Source: Oscheius tipulae
Lineage: Eukaryota > Nematoda > Chromadorea > Rhabditida > Rhabditidae
NCBI GenBank assembly: GCA_037178975.1
Contig: JASJZH010000004.1
Location: 8,742,001-8,806,000, forward strand
DNA: 64,000 bases
Direction of reading: 5' to 3'
Below are positions 29,880 through 40,804 of the stretch, in pieces. The position numbers and the translations under genes were made by a program. Below the pieces are notes generated by a model, which was given only the letters and a program-made list of their open reading frames with translations, was not told the origin of the DNA and did not search any database. The stretch's first letter is position 1. Every line of letters begins with the position of its first letter.

Positions 29880-32860
29880 GTTAAGATAATGTGGACACGA
29901 GTGAGATAATTAGGAGAAAGACCGAGACATTTTATTTCTTTTCTTCGGCTCGTGAGAACGATACGTAAGTCACAGTACCTACTAATCCCCTGTCTTTGTT
30001 GTGAGAAGAGCCAAAGAATTGGGATCTTCAGTATGACCTCGGTATCAAAAAAAAATGCTAAGAGGGTACGGGAGTAGTTGGTTAAAATGACAAAAAACTT
30101 TCTGGTAGCTAGAGTACTTGCTGGGAAAAACATGCAGGTTCACACATTATGTTTTTGTACCCGGTTGTGATGCTGGGGAAAGGGCATAGCTAATAATGAA
30201 GTTGTATGAGGGAGAATGACAAGAAGTTGTCTGGAAGTGGAAGGGCAGAAAAGGGGTAAAAGTAGGATGTAATGAATGGAAAAAAGTCAAAGAATGGGGA
30301 GAAAGTGAGAGATTAAACTGCTTCGATTGTCGATAGTCTTTCGGTTTTTGAACTCGTCTTTAGAAGTCGCCATTGATGATCGCCTATATCGTTCGTAACT
30401 AAGTTAGTTAGCTTACAAATGCATCAGAATTTTTTGGATTTGGAATTGAGTGTTGGGAACGGAAGTGAGAAAGTAAGAGATTAAAGAAAGGACAGGTGTC
30501 ATAGTTTCAGAGACTGGAAAACTCTGTAACCTGAACAATATTAAAGTCTAGAGAGATATTCATTCCGAGGGACTGAAAGTGTTAAGCCAGAGAACAAGGA
30601 GGATCAGATACGACTTGAACTATTGAGGCTATGATGCAGTTATGACAAAAGTATGACGAGATTCTTACTACTCCTCTTTTCCCTCCCCCTACTACGGTAA
30701 CAAAGAATAGAGTGATTACAATGATCTCTGAGGACCAAATGTGATATGTAATGAGAAGTAGGGGAAGGGATACGGTAGGCGTATGATAAGAAATACTAAG
30801 AGGTGTGGAGACTAAATTAAGGTGGTGGCAAGTGTTTTAATCGTGACCCACTCCTCTGGCATTGATCAGACTTGTGAAACAAGGAGCATCAAAAGTATAT
30901 TTAAAATGGGTTGCTTGGATCAAAACAAATTGAGGAAAACAGGCAGACTGGTATGAGAACAGATCTTGTATACGTTTCCCAAGAGAAGTTCGGAGATCTA
31001 ACCGTGGGAATGTCCTGGGAGAATGATCAAAAAATTAGACATAGAACTACAATGAGCACAGATGGCGACTTGAAATGCACATTTTTCAATAGCTCTCCAA
31101 GTCATCGAACCGCATTATTTTACAAATTGGCGTCTAACCCTCCTCGTCAAACTTGCTATTTAAGACAGAAGGATAAGACTCGTACATTTAGGGTTCTGTC
31201 AACTGGACCTATTCAGGCTAATGCCAAAGTTCAAAGGGAGGATCAGAGCCTATTTCTGCACGGGTCTTGAAGAAATTCGACATTCTGGATCAAAGACTTA
31301 ATGGCCTGACGTCTCAATGCTAGGTTTTCATCGGTTGAAGAGATTGACTGTTGAGAGCGTACAGAGGAATTATTCGACTTTTGGACTGATCAACTTATGC
31401 TGATCTCTCATATGATATAGCCTTGTCAGCTGAAAGGACTCCCACAATAATCAGTCACTCATTCAAAACAGTGCAAAAAGCCGCTGAAAGAATCGGGATG
31501 AGAGGCTTGATCGTTGTTGCTACACCCAATTATAGTCAGTGTTTCTTTGGTAAGAAACCTGGATTCTGGTCGGGAGCAACAAAACGGTTGGTTAACTGTA
31601 AATATTGTTGGTTTACCTCATTTAAATGGGAGATTTGCTAAAGGCTGAGAGCGCTAGTTCAGGTGTTACATTCGAGCTTTGCTCCCTACAAACAAGATTA
31701 AAAACCTTTCCGGAAGAAGAAGAAAAGTCCCGGTTGAGTAAGAGTTCGCAGAAAGAAAGTGATCCGAAGAATCCAGCACGAAGCAAGAGATCAAATAAGA
31801 GACAGAAACAGTTATTTCATTTTGCATTTATCTATCAGCTTAATTCTTTCCCATTACTATCCTTCCCTAGTATGACGGGTCATGAGAACCAATTTGGCAG
31901 TCTTCGTAGAATAATTCTGGGTAATCCTGGTTCAACAGATACAGAGACCAATGAATAGACGTGGATATGTTTTTTTTTCTGTGGGAACTGCTGCATCACT
32001 GGTATTTTCCCGGTTCTTGGGAATATTTTAATTGGATTCAGTAAGGATCAGAACCTAGATTAAAGGTGGGTAAAGAGATCAAATCGTGTCATTTCGATCT
32101 TGCTAAATTTGAGCTTTTAAATGCACCTACAGATGTGAGCGCCTTGACGACCGTCTTGACTAAGATAAGTTTTTAAACAATTATATTTTCAGTAGTTCAA
32201 GGCTTTGTTTCTAAGTTGGGTCTCAGCCTACCATTACACTTTATGACTTCGTTGATCTCCAAGATTGGGCTCGACGCGTTCATCCTATATACATTGTTCA
32301 ATGTTCAAGCAACAAACGCGTGTATCTGAGCAATGTGGTAATAATCTGGTAATAATATTTAAGCGAAAGTGGGTACGTTACAGTATTTGGTCGTTGTCTA
32401 GATAAGACTAGTACTCTTTTGCAATATTACGTCGGAAAGTGTAGGCTGGGAAGTAATGTTTACACATATTATTCTCTTTCGGGATTTAGGTCTCTCCTGT
32501 TTGGTCATCCAACAATGGAAAATCTTCTTCAATAGATGATTCAATCATCTGCGAAATACGATAAGCCAGCAGATTCTGATATGATTCCTCCCTACTGACT
32601 TGAAACCCAAAGATCTCCCCGTTTCATGCCACCTGCTCTACCAGCCCAGATGCATAAACAATTCTTTACTCTCTGCACAGACTGCAAAAAGCCTATTAAT
32701 AAGTATCCTCTGTGAAAGTGCAGCCTCTCTCTTCCGCGCCCCGTGGCCTCTCCTCGTGTCTGTTTTCGACAACAGCTCTCTATCTGTCTGCCCGCTAAAG
32801 TATGTTTTTTTTCCTTGTTCATAGCCTTTTTCCTGGTTCAAGTCAAAAGTCTCCTTTTTC
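29880..32860. other. Long gene-poor stretch with purine-skewed segment
   Basis: No gene could be supported over almost 3 kb. From about 30150 to 30830 the + strand is markedly purine-rich (runs such as gggagaaagtgagag) with few C residues. Three + strand frames (30911-31270, 31423-31641, 31626-31958) are open for 70-119 codons but show no domain, no convincing splice pattern and mixed composition; the third contains a Lys/Ser-rich stretch. They are unlikely to be genes. Confidence 0.35.
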
Positions 32861-32865
32861 AGAAA

Positions 32866-33144
32866 ATGTCTCTTGATCCCGATAACGACGAGAATGTGAC
32901 TTTCCGCGACGATGTTTTCGAGCCCGAAGAGGGTATGAATCCTAACGAACATCCCCAGTTCGAAAGAGAGACTGGGGAAAAGAATCGAGAGTACGCTCAG
33001 ATTCAGGAGGACCAGGTAGTGCTTGTTTTTGGCGGGAAATGTGGTTTGCAGAAGTCCGACGAGGAGGGAGACACTAACGGTTGGATCCCGGCCGAGTACG
33101 ACGATGAGCTTGAAGAAGAACTCTGGATATACACTACAGACTAA
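32866..33144 (+). CDS. Small acidic protein of unknown function
   Basis: The ATG at 32866 lies five bases after CTTTTTCAG, a strong trans-splice-type acceptor, so the frame upstream of it is disregarded. The 92-residue product (MSLDPDNDENVTFRDD) is very acidic throughout, with PEEGMNPNEHPQFERETGEK, a short hydrophobic strand QVVLVFGGKCG with the only Cys, and an acidic Tyr/Trp end (EYDDELEEELWIY). No known domain and no signal peptide. Probably intracellular and largely unfolded. Single exon. Confidence 0.55.
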   Translation: MSLDPDNDENVTFRDDVFEPEEGMNPNEHPQFERETGEKNREYAQIQEDQVVLVFGGKCGLQKSDEEGDTNGWIPAEYDDELEEELWIYTTD

Positions 33145-33290
33145 AAAATGCATACTGTTCTGTAAATCCTGTAGCTTTGAACCTGTTTTCTTGTAAAGAA
33201 AGCATCTATTCGTCTTCTGTTCTCATTTGGGAAGCTGGCATCTAGTTGAAAAACAGTTACAGGATGAAGTTTAAAAAAGAAAAAAGTTTC

Positions 33291-33362
33291 TGGAGATATG
33301 GGGAATTGAACCCCAGACCTCTCCCATGCTAAGGGAGCGCTCTACCACTGAGCTATATCCCC
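33291..33362 (-). tRNA. tRNA-Ala (anticodon AGC)
   Basis: 72 bases on the minus strand fold as a standard cloverleaf: acceptor GGGGATA with TATCTCC, D-arm GCTCAGTGGTAGAGC, anticodon stem CTCCC/GGGAG around loop TTAGCAT (anticodon AGC at 33328-33330), and T-arm GGGGTTCAATTCCCC. The discriminator base is A; no intron. A and B box promoters are intact. Confidence 0.96.
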
Positions 33363-33840
33363 AACGACAGCGCGCAGAAACTATGGTGTTTACGTAGAGA
33401 GTCGGCGGGTTCCTGGTCGAAGGAGGTCAAAATCATCGACTTCCTGTCCTCTTCTTCGACTAGGGAAACAAGGACGACCCTACCCATTTATAATTCTTCG
33501 CGATACAGGATGGACGAAGGTTTGAAAGCAGCTGGTATTCCAAGCAAACGTTTATCAGAACTTCTTTGTTCCGCAAAAATTATTGTCTTTTCTCATCAGA
33601 CTCTTCCAGTTTACACTGCGGACGTTGTGACTGATGTGACATAACCATTGCTTCATCCAAAGTCAATTAGGACATATGCGAGAAAACGAAAACGGGGCAG
33701 ACAAGCAGACTCAGACTGCCAGCTGAAATACATCGGAAGTGGCCAACACTTTCAGAAGTGTCACGCAAAGCTCGGTGACGTCTCACAATCAGATCTCACA
33801 TCCTTCTAGTCGCGATTCTAAATCATCTTTATTAACACGA
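33363..33840. other. Intergenic
   Basis: Nothing supported. A 44-codon frame from the ATG at about 33510 is too short and isolated to call. Confidence 0.3.
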
Positions 33841-34974
33841 TCACAAAGGCACAACCACCACAGCAGACATCACAGTTGTCTCAATTTGAGCAGTCCTCTT
33901 TGGCCTACTGCATGGGAACAATTGCAATATCCAGTCATGATAAGATTGATTCGTGACTATTAACACAATTCCGCCGCTGACTCCGAACATCGAGAGGCAG
34001 GCAAAGCCGAGTTCGTTACAGACTGAAAATTGTACAAATAGCATTACCAAGAGAATACTCACAGCTGAAGCCAAAGTCAAAAAAGACCATTAAGGCACTG
34101 ATAATTACTGGAGCACACACTAGGGCGATGGGTACGCAAGCTTGGAGAAACAACTGATATAGAAACTTCCTCTGCATCCTTTTTAGGTTTGCTGACATGA
34201 TTTTCACGTCGATGGCCCTGTACGAGTAGTAGCCAAAAAAAGTAATACACATGACACAATTTACAGAATTGAGCATTAGGACGGAGAGAGTATGTTTCAA
34301 AAGTTCTAATCGGTCAATTGCGAACATCCCAGAGATGGCCATTACTTCAGCGGTTACACAGCTGTACTCCTGAAAGTATTTTGTTTTTCTGTTTCTCTGT
34401 CTCTCTCACCTCTCGCAACTGCTTCATGGTTTCTTCACTTTTAACGTCTGCTGTGATCGTCATACCAAAGTTTAACGGCGCGAGACCGTAGTTATACAAG
34501 AGCATTATCCAATACCACCAGGGCGTGCTATGAATTCCATTGACGGTCATGTATCGCAGCATAAACAGTTGCAAGAGGGCGACACAGGACAGTACAAGCA
34601 GGAATTGGCCCATTGCTAGCCCAAACAAAGGAGATACGATGCCACTTCCATAGCCTCGAAGATATCCCATTGGTAGGGGAAACAAGATATAAGGTTTTAG
34701 AATGACGTTGATCTTAAAACAGTATTTTGATCTGTGTGAAAGGGGTATAACAGACCCACAAATCACCGAGACAGGCCACAATTTGATGCCAGAGCAAGTA
34801 CCATCTGTAGGTTTTCATCTGCACCGGAGATTTACAGACGATACAGTACATCGTGTAGGGATGAATGATAATGGAGATAAGCGCGAAACCATCTAGGAAG
34901 AGCAGATAGAAGTAGCTTCCAGGAGTGACATTATAGTCAGGGCAATTCTTCATCATGTAGGAACCCCTCAACAT
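33841..34974 (-). CDS. Srh-type chemoreceptor
   Basis: Four exons. Exon 1 (MLRGSYMMKNCPDYNVTPGS) gives a first helix and the family block CKSPVQMKTYRWYLLWHQIV ending GDLW. A 44-base intron in phase 0 joins to INVILKPYILFPLPMGYLRG, then a central exon with FGLAMGQFLLVLSCVALLQL and YNYGLAPLNFGMTI. After an intron near 34372-34412 comes EYSCVTAEVMAISG through LKRMQRKFLYQLFLQACVPI. The last exon is CNELGFACLSMFGVSGG and a tail ending SAVVVVPL. This matches Srh architecture (loop QMKxxxWYLL; LKRMQRQLF before helix 6). No lesion found. The fragment at 1-398 is a close paralogue. Confidence 0.8.
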
Positions 34975-35843
34975 GTGCTCTTTCTATATATCAAGCGGCC
35001 TGACGTGACGTGTTAATGGAATTGTCTACTTCTGTTTCCCTTTGGTACCAGAAAAAGATGATGCAGGTGGTTGCTTCTTGGAGAAAAGGAGGCTAATTCT
35101 GTGTCTATTGAGAAGTGTGGAGGCAGTTCCTGTATGAGAAAAAGAGTCAAAGAGTCATCCGAGTGTGGGAAGTTTCTGGAGAGAACAACTTCTATCGAAC
35201 CTGTAACCAGACTTCATGAGTTCACGAGTCTGAGAAAATTAACGAGGCGACAAAAAAGATTAAACATGACAATTGTGTGAGTACAGAAAGCCGGGGAGAA
35301 GCAAGCTCCTAATCACTGCTTCTTCAAATTGGTCCAAAGGTTCAACTTCAGTAGTTATGCGACAAAATAGGAAAAATACAACGTCTTAGGCCAGGCTACT
35401 CTGGCACCGCATCATCTGCAGCTTAGTCAAGCAGCAAGAGTCTATCTCTACTATCTGGAGCGCGATAACTTCTGAGGCGAACTCTGTCGGTTTGTTTGGT
35501 TGTTTGTTTGTCTGTGGTCACGAAACAGGAGCGTACCAATTATGTTGTCCAGAAGTTTTGTTATGCAGAAATATTGCCCTTATTGGGCAACAAGTCAACT
35601 TTTGATGCGCTCTTTTTAATTTTTTTTAGCCGTTTACTTTTCCTTGCTTTCAGTTTTGGTCGATTTCTTCTTTTCAGCAACACTAGCCTAAATTGTTGTC
35701 GCTTCAGCTAGAGCTCGTCTTTTACAGCGGATGTATTTTGTTTTTAGGTATAACGTATACTAATAACGCAACATTGCTTTCAGACAAGCAAAACGAAACG
35801 AATGCATTATCAGTAGTATGCTAAAAGTTTTATTGATTCACGT
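34975..35843. other. Intergenic with short TTTG repeats
   Basis: No gene supported. A (TTTG)n-like tract lies near 35489-35512. Confidence 0.35.
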
Positions 35844-37225
35844 TTAGGTTCTCTGTATTGAACTGTTATTTGCTGTTGTCTCTTGATTACTCGACCAGGT
35901 CGACATCACATCGATTCTTCTCTTCCTCATAAAACCAAAGACAGCATCCCGATACTCCTTGAGAAACAGAAAAGTAGCAATTGGATCGATGCATTGAGCT
36001 AATGAGATCAGTCCACAGAAAGTAGCTATTCCCGAGCCAAGATTCCACTTTAGAAAAGCCCCAAAGTGGCTGACAATTGCTGGTCCGAAGTTAAAGATCA
36101 TCGGGAATATGGTCTAGACATTCTTTAGGTTAGACAAACGGTAAAGTACCTGAACAAGAAGTAGAAGAAAGATTCTTGTCTGGTACTCGAGACGGTGCGC
36201 ATTGGCATGGGACAGCAGTCGGTAAAAGATTCGAACCATTCGGAAGATGATGACGCTGATGGCGACGCCAGCAATCGTAGCATAGACTCCGAAGAAGGCG
36301 CTGCAGGTCACTCCACCCCAAGCCATCTGGTCCTCTGTTGTCTGAAAGAGGTCAAGGATTACAAGTCGCAGCGTCGTCGTTGTGGTTCTATTTACTGGCT
36401 AAGAAATGTTAGTCTGGAAGCTGACAGTAAAGAGCTCAAAACAGCGAACACCGTGGTATCTAAGCTGGCTTACTGTCATCGTCAATCAAGTTGAAGCCTG
36501 CCAAAAGTAGCAACTTAATTCACCGGAGCATTATCTGTTTCCTTGTTAGATTCTGCCCTTTTCGAAACTTCCATCGCCGAGTCAAGTGACACTTACCCAG
36601 AGTGTCGCTCCAATATACGGTGTCTCTTCGATGTTGAACCCAGTCACTTTCTTAAAATCCTCTCCCATCAACTTGTTCTTTTCATCGGAAGGCCAATAGC
36701 CTAGGATCATTATAAGCTCGACAAATCCGGTCAAAAGAAGGTTCAAGAGGAACATCACGGCTATCGTTTGCTTGCGCACGAACCATTTCCGTCTCGGAGA
36801 TCTGAACCATGCGTTCAGTTACCAAATTGGGTCTCTTACTCTGTTAGAGTCCAGTAGCGTTGCAGAAAACAGACGATCATGATGGTCACAATCTGAACCC
36901 ACATCCCTGCGTAAACGAGCAGGGCAACGACTCCGGGAACCACGGAGAACATCTGGGATCCAGAAAAGCAGATAAAGTGGCCGTGAGCTGCGTAGACTTG
37001 CTAAATTCGGAGGTCTTCAAGTATGCGGGGAGACAGTACGGGTGTGACAAAGTAGCAGATGGCTCCCCAGAGCACTGACTGAAGAGTGTAGAGGAAGAGA
37101 AGATACTTGTATGGTCCCATCATTGGAGAGGACTTGTAGGCGATCAAAGGTAAAAGAAGAAGATTGAATAAGAAGCCGAGTCCAGAGTTCAGGGCACTCA
37201 TGGCATGGTTGCTGAGGAAGAACAT
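35844..37225 (-). CDS. Str-type chemoreceptor
   Basis: Starts MFFLSNHAMSALNSGLGFLF with the Str block SPMMGPYKYLLFLYTLQSVL. A 48-base intron (37012-37059) appears to remove an in-frame stop and joins to QVYAAHGHFICFSGS. Next are VVALLVYAGMWVQIVTIMIV ending QRYWTLT, then SPRRKWFVRKQTIAVMFLLN and YWPSDEKNKL (the usual extracellular loop), then DQMAWGGVTCSAFFGVYATI, LEYQTRIFLLLLVQ, and after a 36-base intron TIFPMIFNFGPAIVSHF, PIATFLFLKEYRDAVFGF and a hydrophilic tail. If the first intron is not real, the stop TAG after EDLRI would make it a pseudogene. Confidence 0.75.
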
Positions 37226-37229
37226 CCTA

Positions 37230-39088
37230 GAACTGTCCCTCTGAAAGGAAGAACTTGGGAAATAGAGATGGAGGTATAGTTGGATTTGGATAGCTTTGAG
37301 AGTAGAAGACTACTGGGATTAATGTTAGTTCGATTATATAGCTGCTTGCAAACGACACCTGAGAAAATGTCGGGTACATAGGAGGAGTTTGTGACTCTTT
37401 CGGTAGATTAACTGTTACTGATATGCGGATTACCGTATTCGTAAAATTTTGATTAGAAAAGTTCCTGTCTCTATGTTTCAGTTCTGCAAAGGTGGTGTTT
37501 GTTCTGTATGCCATGCTGTGACTAGGTCAGTAAAAGTTGACAGTAAGAAAGTTCATGTGAGTAAACAGTAGGCTTCCTAGTTGCGAAGATGGTGATAAAA
37601 GCAAGAGATCAAAGAATGCACTGAAAATGAGAACGAAGGAACCTTGGCCTTACAAAAAATGGTATGAAAAGTATTTAGAAGGAACAAGAAGTCAGTTAAA
37701 CCAGATAACAGTTAGGGGAAGTTCAGAAGTTGCAGTAAAAGCTGAACGACCATGTTAACCGTTAAGGTTATGCTCTATAAACCGTGCTATGGAAACAGTT
37801 TGTGGCAGCCAAGTATGAGAGGTTTGTGAGGCCAAGATCAGACAAATTGTCAAGCTCAAACAGGAACACGAAGTGTTGGCTACTAGTGTTGGCTAGCCTA
37901 CTACTGTGAGGCTTGATTAAAAGCAGTTCGAACCATCTAAGTTGTGTTAAGTATTGTTTGCTGTGACAACGAAGCAAATGAGCTGGTGTGAATGTTATTC
38001 AGGTGCGTGCGTGAACGCTTTTGTTCACGGTCAATGGAAACAATGTGTCAGTGATGAACGCTTAAACTTTAAAATCTGAGTGCGTTGAGACCACCGGGTA
38101 TAGTTAACCTTCTCGGAATGATAACAATGACACCTGCTACTGTCTACGGATCTATCCAGTCCACCGGGTTTTGCTTCAAACAAGAGAGTATGTGAGTCAA
38201 CTGAGTAGATCTAAATTTACTTAATCCGGATATCCAAAAAGCTGCTATGACGATGCTGGAAACAAACTTAGTCATCAGCGAATGAAAATAACAAGTACTC
38301 TGTTCTTGGCACACTTGTAAGCACGAGATTACCATTTCGACTGCTATCTTTTATTCGAAGGAGATCAGTCTGGTACCAGCCATCTCAAACGGCTTCGCTG
38401 CACCAAGCAGCTGCGCTTCTTGAATATTGGGCTATACGTCTTATTTCGGAAAAAAAAAATTTTCTACACTACCAAACTATACCCATTGTTTCTTGATAAT
38501 CGTTTTCTCCTTGCCGCAGGAGCATGTCCAAATCTTCTCCCCTTCTATATCTCTCTGTCTCTATGACTTTCATTTTACTGAAAGTTTATGTTGAGATTAA
38601 GGCATATTCTTGCTCAGCTCGAACGCTACAAAATGGCACTCCACTGGCCTCAAACCGATAGAAGGGAACAATTTGCCTCGGAGCGAAATCGGGTGCGGGC
38701 GTGCTGACGGCGACGTCTTTGTCACTCTGACGTTTTCTTCCTCTCTCTACAGTTTGTCCTCGATAGCAACAGAATACATGGTCCTTATTGAATTGCTGTC
38801 CAACTCAATTACTTGGCATCAACAACAATTTACAGTTTTTGTTTTGCTTTGGTTTTGTGGACTCGGACAAAGAAACAAAAAAATAAACAAAGTCCTGCTG
38901 GTAGCGCGAAGATCTTTTCCGTTGGTCAACTTGTCCCCCAGCCTATTAAAAATGTTGTTGATACATGCAGGCTTTTGAGCCGATCGAACTCGAGCCGTTT
39001 ACGGTTTTATAGATTTACAATAAAGTTCAATAGAATCTTCCGCTAAATTGCCGTGTTCAGAGATCAAAAGGCAAAGACGTTCTCTATA
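37230..39088. other. Intergenic, no supported gene
   Basis: A minus-strand 95-codon frame at 37227-37514 directly upstream of the Str gene (MAYRTNTTFAELKHRDRNFS) has no visible domain and could be chance or an upstream exon. The rest holds only short unconvincing frames. A poly-A run lies at about 38450. Confidence 0.35.
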
Positions 39089-39469
39089 TTACAAAGTAAA
39101 ATCACTTTTTTGATTCCTTTGAACTCCTTGACGTAGATTGTACGATTTCCTTACAACAGATCTTTTTAAGCAATAACGACAGATTCTCCCATCCTTTACT
39201 AGGTATGAAGACCAAACGAAATCATCTGTAAAATACCCTTCGTGTCCAATACTCTGAACCTGTGTTCCAATGTGAGCAGAATAACGCCTGGGCAACTTCG
39301 GTCGAGCCACAGGAGTAGATGGATTTCCTCGTCGATGAGTCCATTCGGGAAAAGGTTTAGATCTGAACACATCTCTCAGAACTTGGCATCCAACCGGGAT
39401 CCTGAGACTCAAAAATTGACGCCCTGACCGCCTACTCCGTGGATGAGACTCTCCGAATCGATCTTCCAA
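39089..39469 (-). other. Unassigned open frame, possibly one exon
   Basis: An open frame without a usable ATG at its start but preceded by an AGTTCCAG acceptor-like site. It encodes a basic stretch with TRP/Tyr-rich end: EWTHRRGNPSTPVARPKLPR, HEGYFTDDFVWSSYLV and ICRYCLKRSVV. Composition is protein-like but I recognise no family. It could be a lone exon of a gene on this strand or chance. Confidence 0.25.
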
Positions 39470-39559
39470 ACTGGAACTATGCTAATCGACAAATTTGACT
39501 CAACCTAAGTCGGAAAATTGTGTTGCTGTGGCACTTTACTATTGGCAAAGGAATGTTTA

Positions 39560-40260
39560 GATGCAAACGAACCCCAGAACATAAATGTAAGAAGACTTGT
39601 GTCTATCATCTTTATCATCGACTCCTCCGCTTCCATTAGATCAACGAATTGGCGCTATGTAAGAGTCACTCGACGTTACGTAACCTTTGTTCAGATGGTC
39701 GAGTTCCTCCAGACCGGAGCTGAAGCCCTTGACAACTCTGTCCGAGTTGGATTTTTCAAGTTCTCCACAAACATCACCTACTTGAAATGGCTTCCGACCA
39801 GATGCACTACGAACGACTTCATCAGGGTATCGCCCTACAAATAGACGACGGGTACAAAGACTCCAGCTGCAGGAGACAGCCGCAGAGATGCTCAGGGTGC
39901 TTGACAATTCATCTCTTATAATATCAGGCTTCAGACTAATAGGAGCAGAAACCAGATGGCTATCCTGATCACCGATGGAATACCATTCGCTGAAGGAGAA
40001 CTGCCTTAAGAGGAAGCCATGCCAAGAACCAGGAAGGCTGTAAGTACGGTGAGTGACCTGAAGAGGTCCTTACATTTTGCTGGTTCAGCTAACCGCCAAT
40101 GAAGCCGAGCTAGTCGCTTTGGGATACGGAAAAGAACAGACAAAAATTAGCTCTTATCTCAAGCAACTCTTGCACAAACCCTGAGGAAACTACTTTGACT
40201 TCGATAAGGAAGATTGTGACCTGAGGGCCATCCACATGCCCATGCTCCTAAACAAGGTGT
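39560..40260 (+). pseudogene. VWA-domain protein, interrupted
   Basis: After an exon start near 39590 the sequence reads IIFIIDSSASI, the first strand of a von Willebrand A domain with the start of a MIDAS motif (DSSAS against DxSxS), then after a 36-base intron MVEFLQTGAEALDNSVRVGF and FSTNITYLKWL, later NQMAILITDGIPFAEGE (the ILITDG strand with MIDAS Asp), and LTANEAELVALGYGKEQ with NYFDFDKEDCDLRAI. Two in-frame stops (TAA 40007-40009 and TGA 40182-40184) and unclear joins suggest a dead gene. VWA domains mediate extracellular adhesion or metal-dependent ligand binding. Confidence 0.6.
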
Positions 40261-40312
40261 GTGTAAGATATCGCTAATGAGAGTCTAATGAATAAACATT
40301 TTTGGTAGTATT

Positions 40313-40570
40313 TTATTTTTGTAGTTGTGAAGGTCTAAACCTCAGAGCGACTCCTATTTTAACTGCTCTTGTCAAACCGCTGATATATTTTTTCGCAGCC
40401 TGCGTCAATCGCCTTGTGAAACGTCGATAAAGCTTAGGAGTACGAAGATTATCTGTCGGGAAAGAACTACAAAAACAGGACGGACTTTTATAGGGTACTT
40501 TTTGTCTTACCAAAAAACGACGATCTTTTGCGTACCCTTTCTTCAAAATTGGAAAACCATTAACTGCCAT
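40313..40570 (-). other. Unassigned 85-codon basic open frame
   Basis: MAVNGFPILKKGYAKDRRFL and onwards is Arg/Lys-rich with a few Cys. There is a plausible ATG context but no domain, no promoter element and no splice acceptor upstream. Reported only because it is the longest ATG-led frame in this gap. Confidence 0.2.
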
Positions 40571-40804
40571 TGTTCAGTTTTTTTCTTTAGATTGTCTTTC
40601 CAAATATTAATCGACAGTTGAACCGGGAGAATGCTTTTACCTCATTCAAAGTCGATAGAAAGCTGGAAAGCTCAGTATCCAGTTCAACGATACCAAAGAG
40701 AGCACTGAACTCTGTTAACTTCTATCCTGTTTGTTGAGTTTTGCTGCCGTTGATCTTTTTTTATTTTTCGTTTCCCTTCGAAACTTTAAACTTTCCAGAT
40801 TACT

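Noticed and set aside
30911-31958. Three + strand open frames of 70-119 codons
   Set aside because: No domain, no consistent splice sites or promoter, and unremarkable composition; probably chance.
32743-32865. N-terminal extension of the small acidic protein with a hydrophobic segment (VCFFSLFIAFFLV)
   Set aside because: It ends at a strong CTTTTTCAG acceptor directly before the ATG at 32866, so it is probably upstream untranslated or outron sequence.
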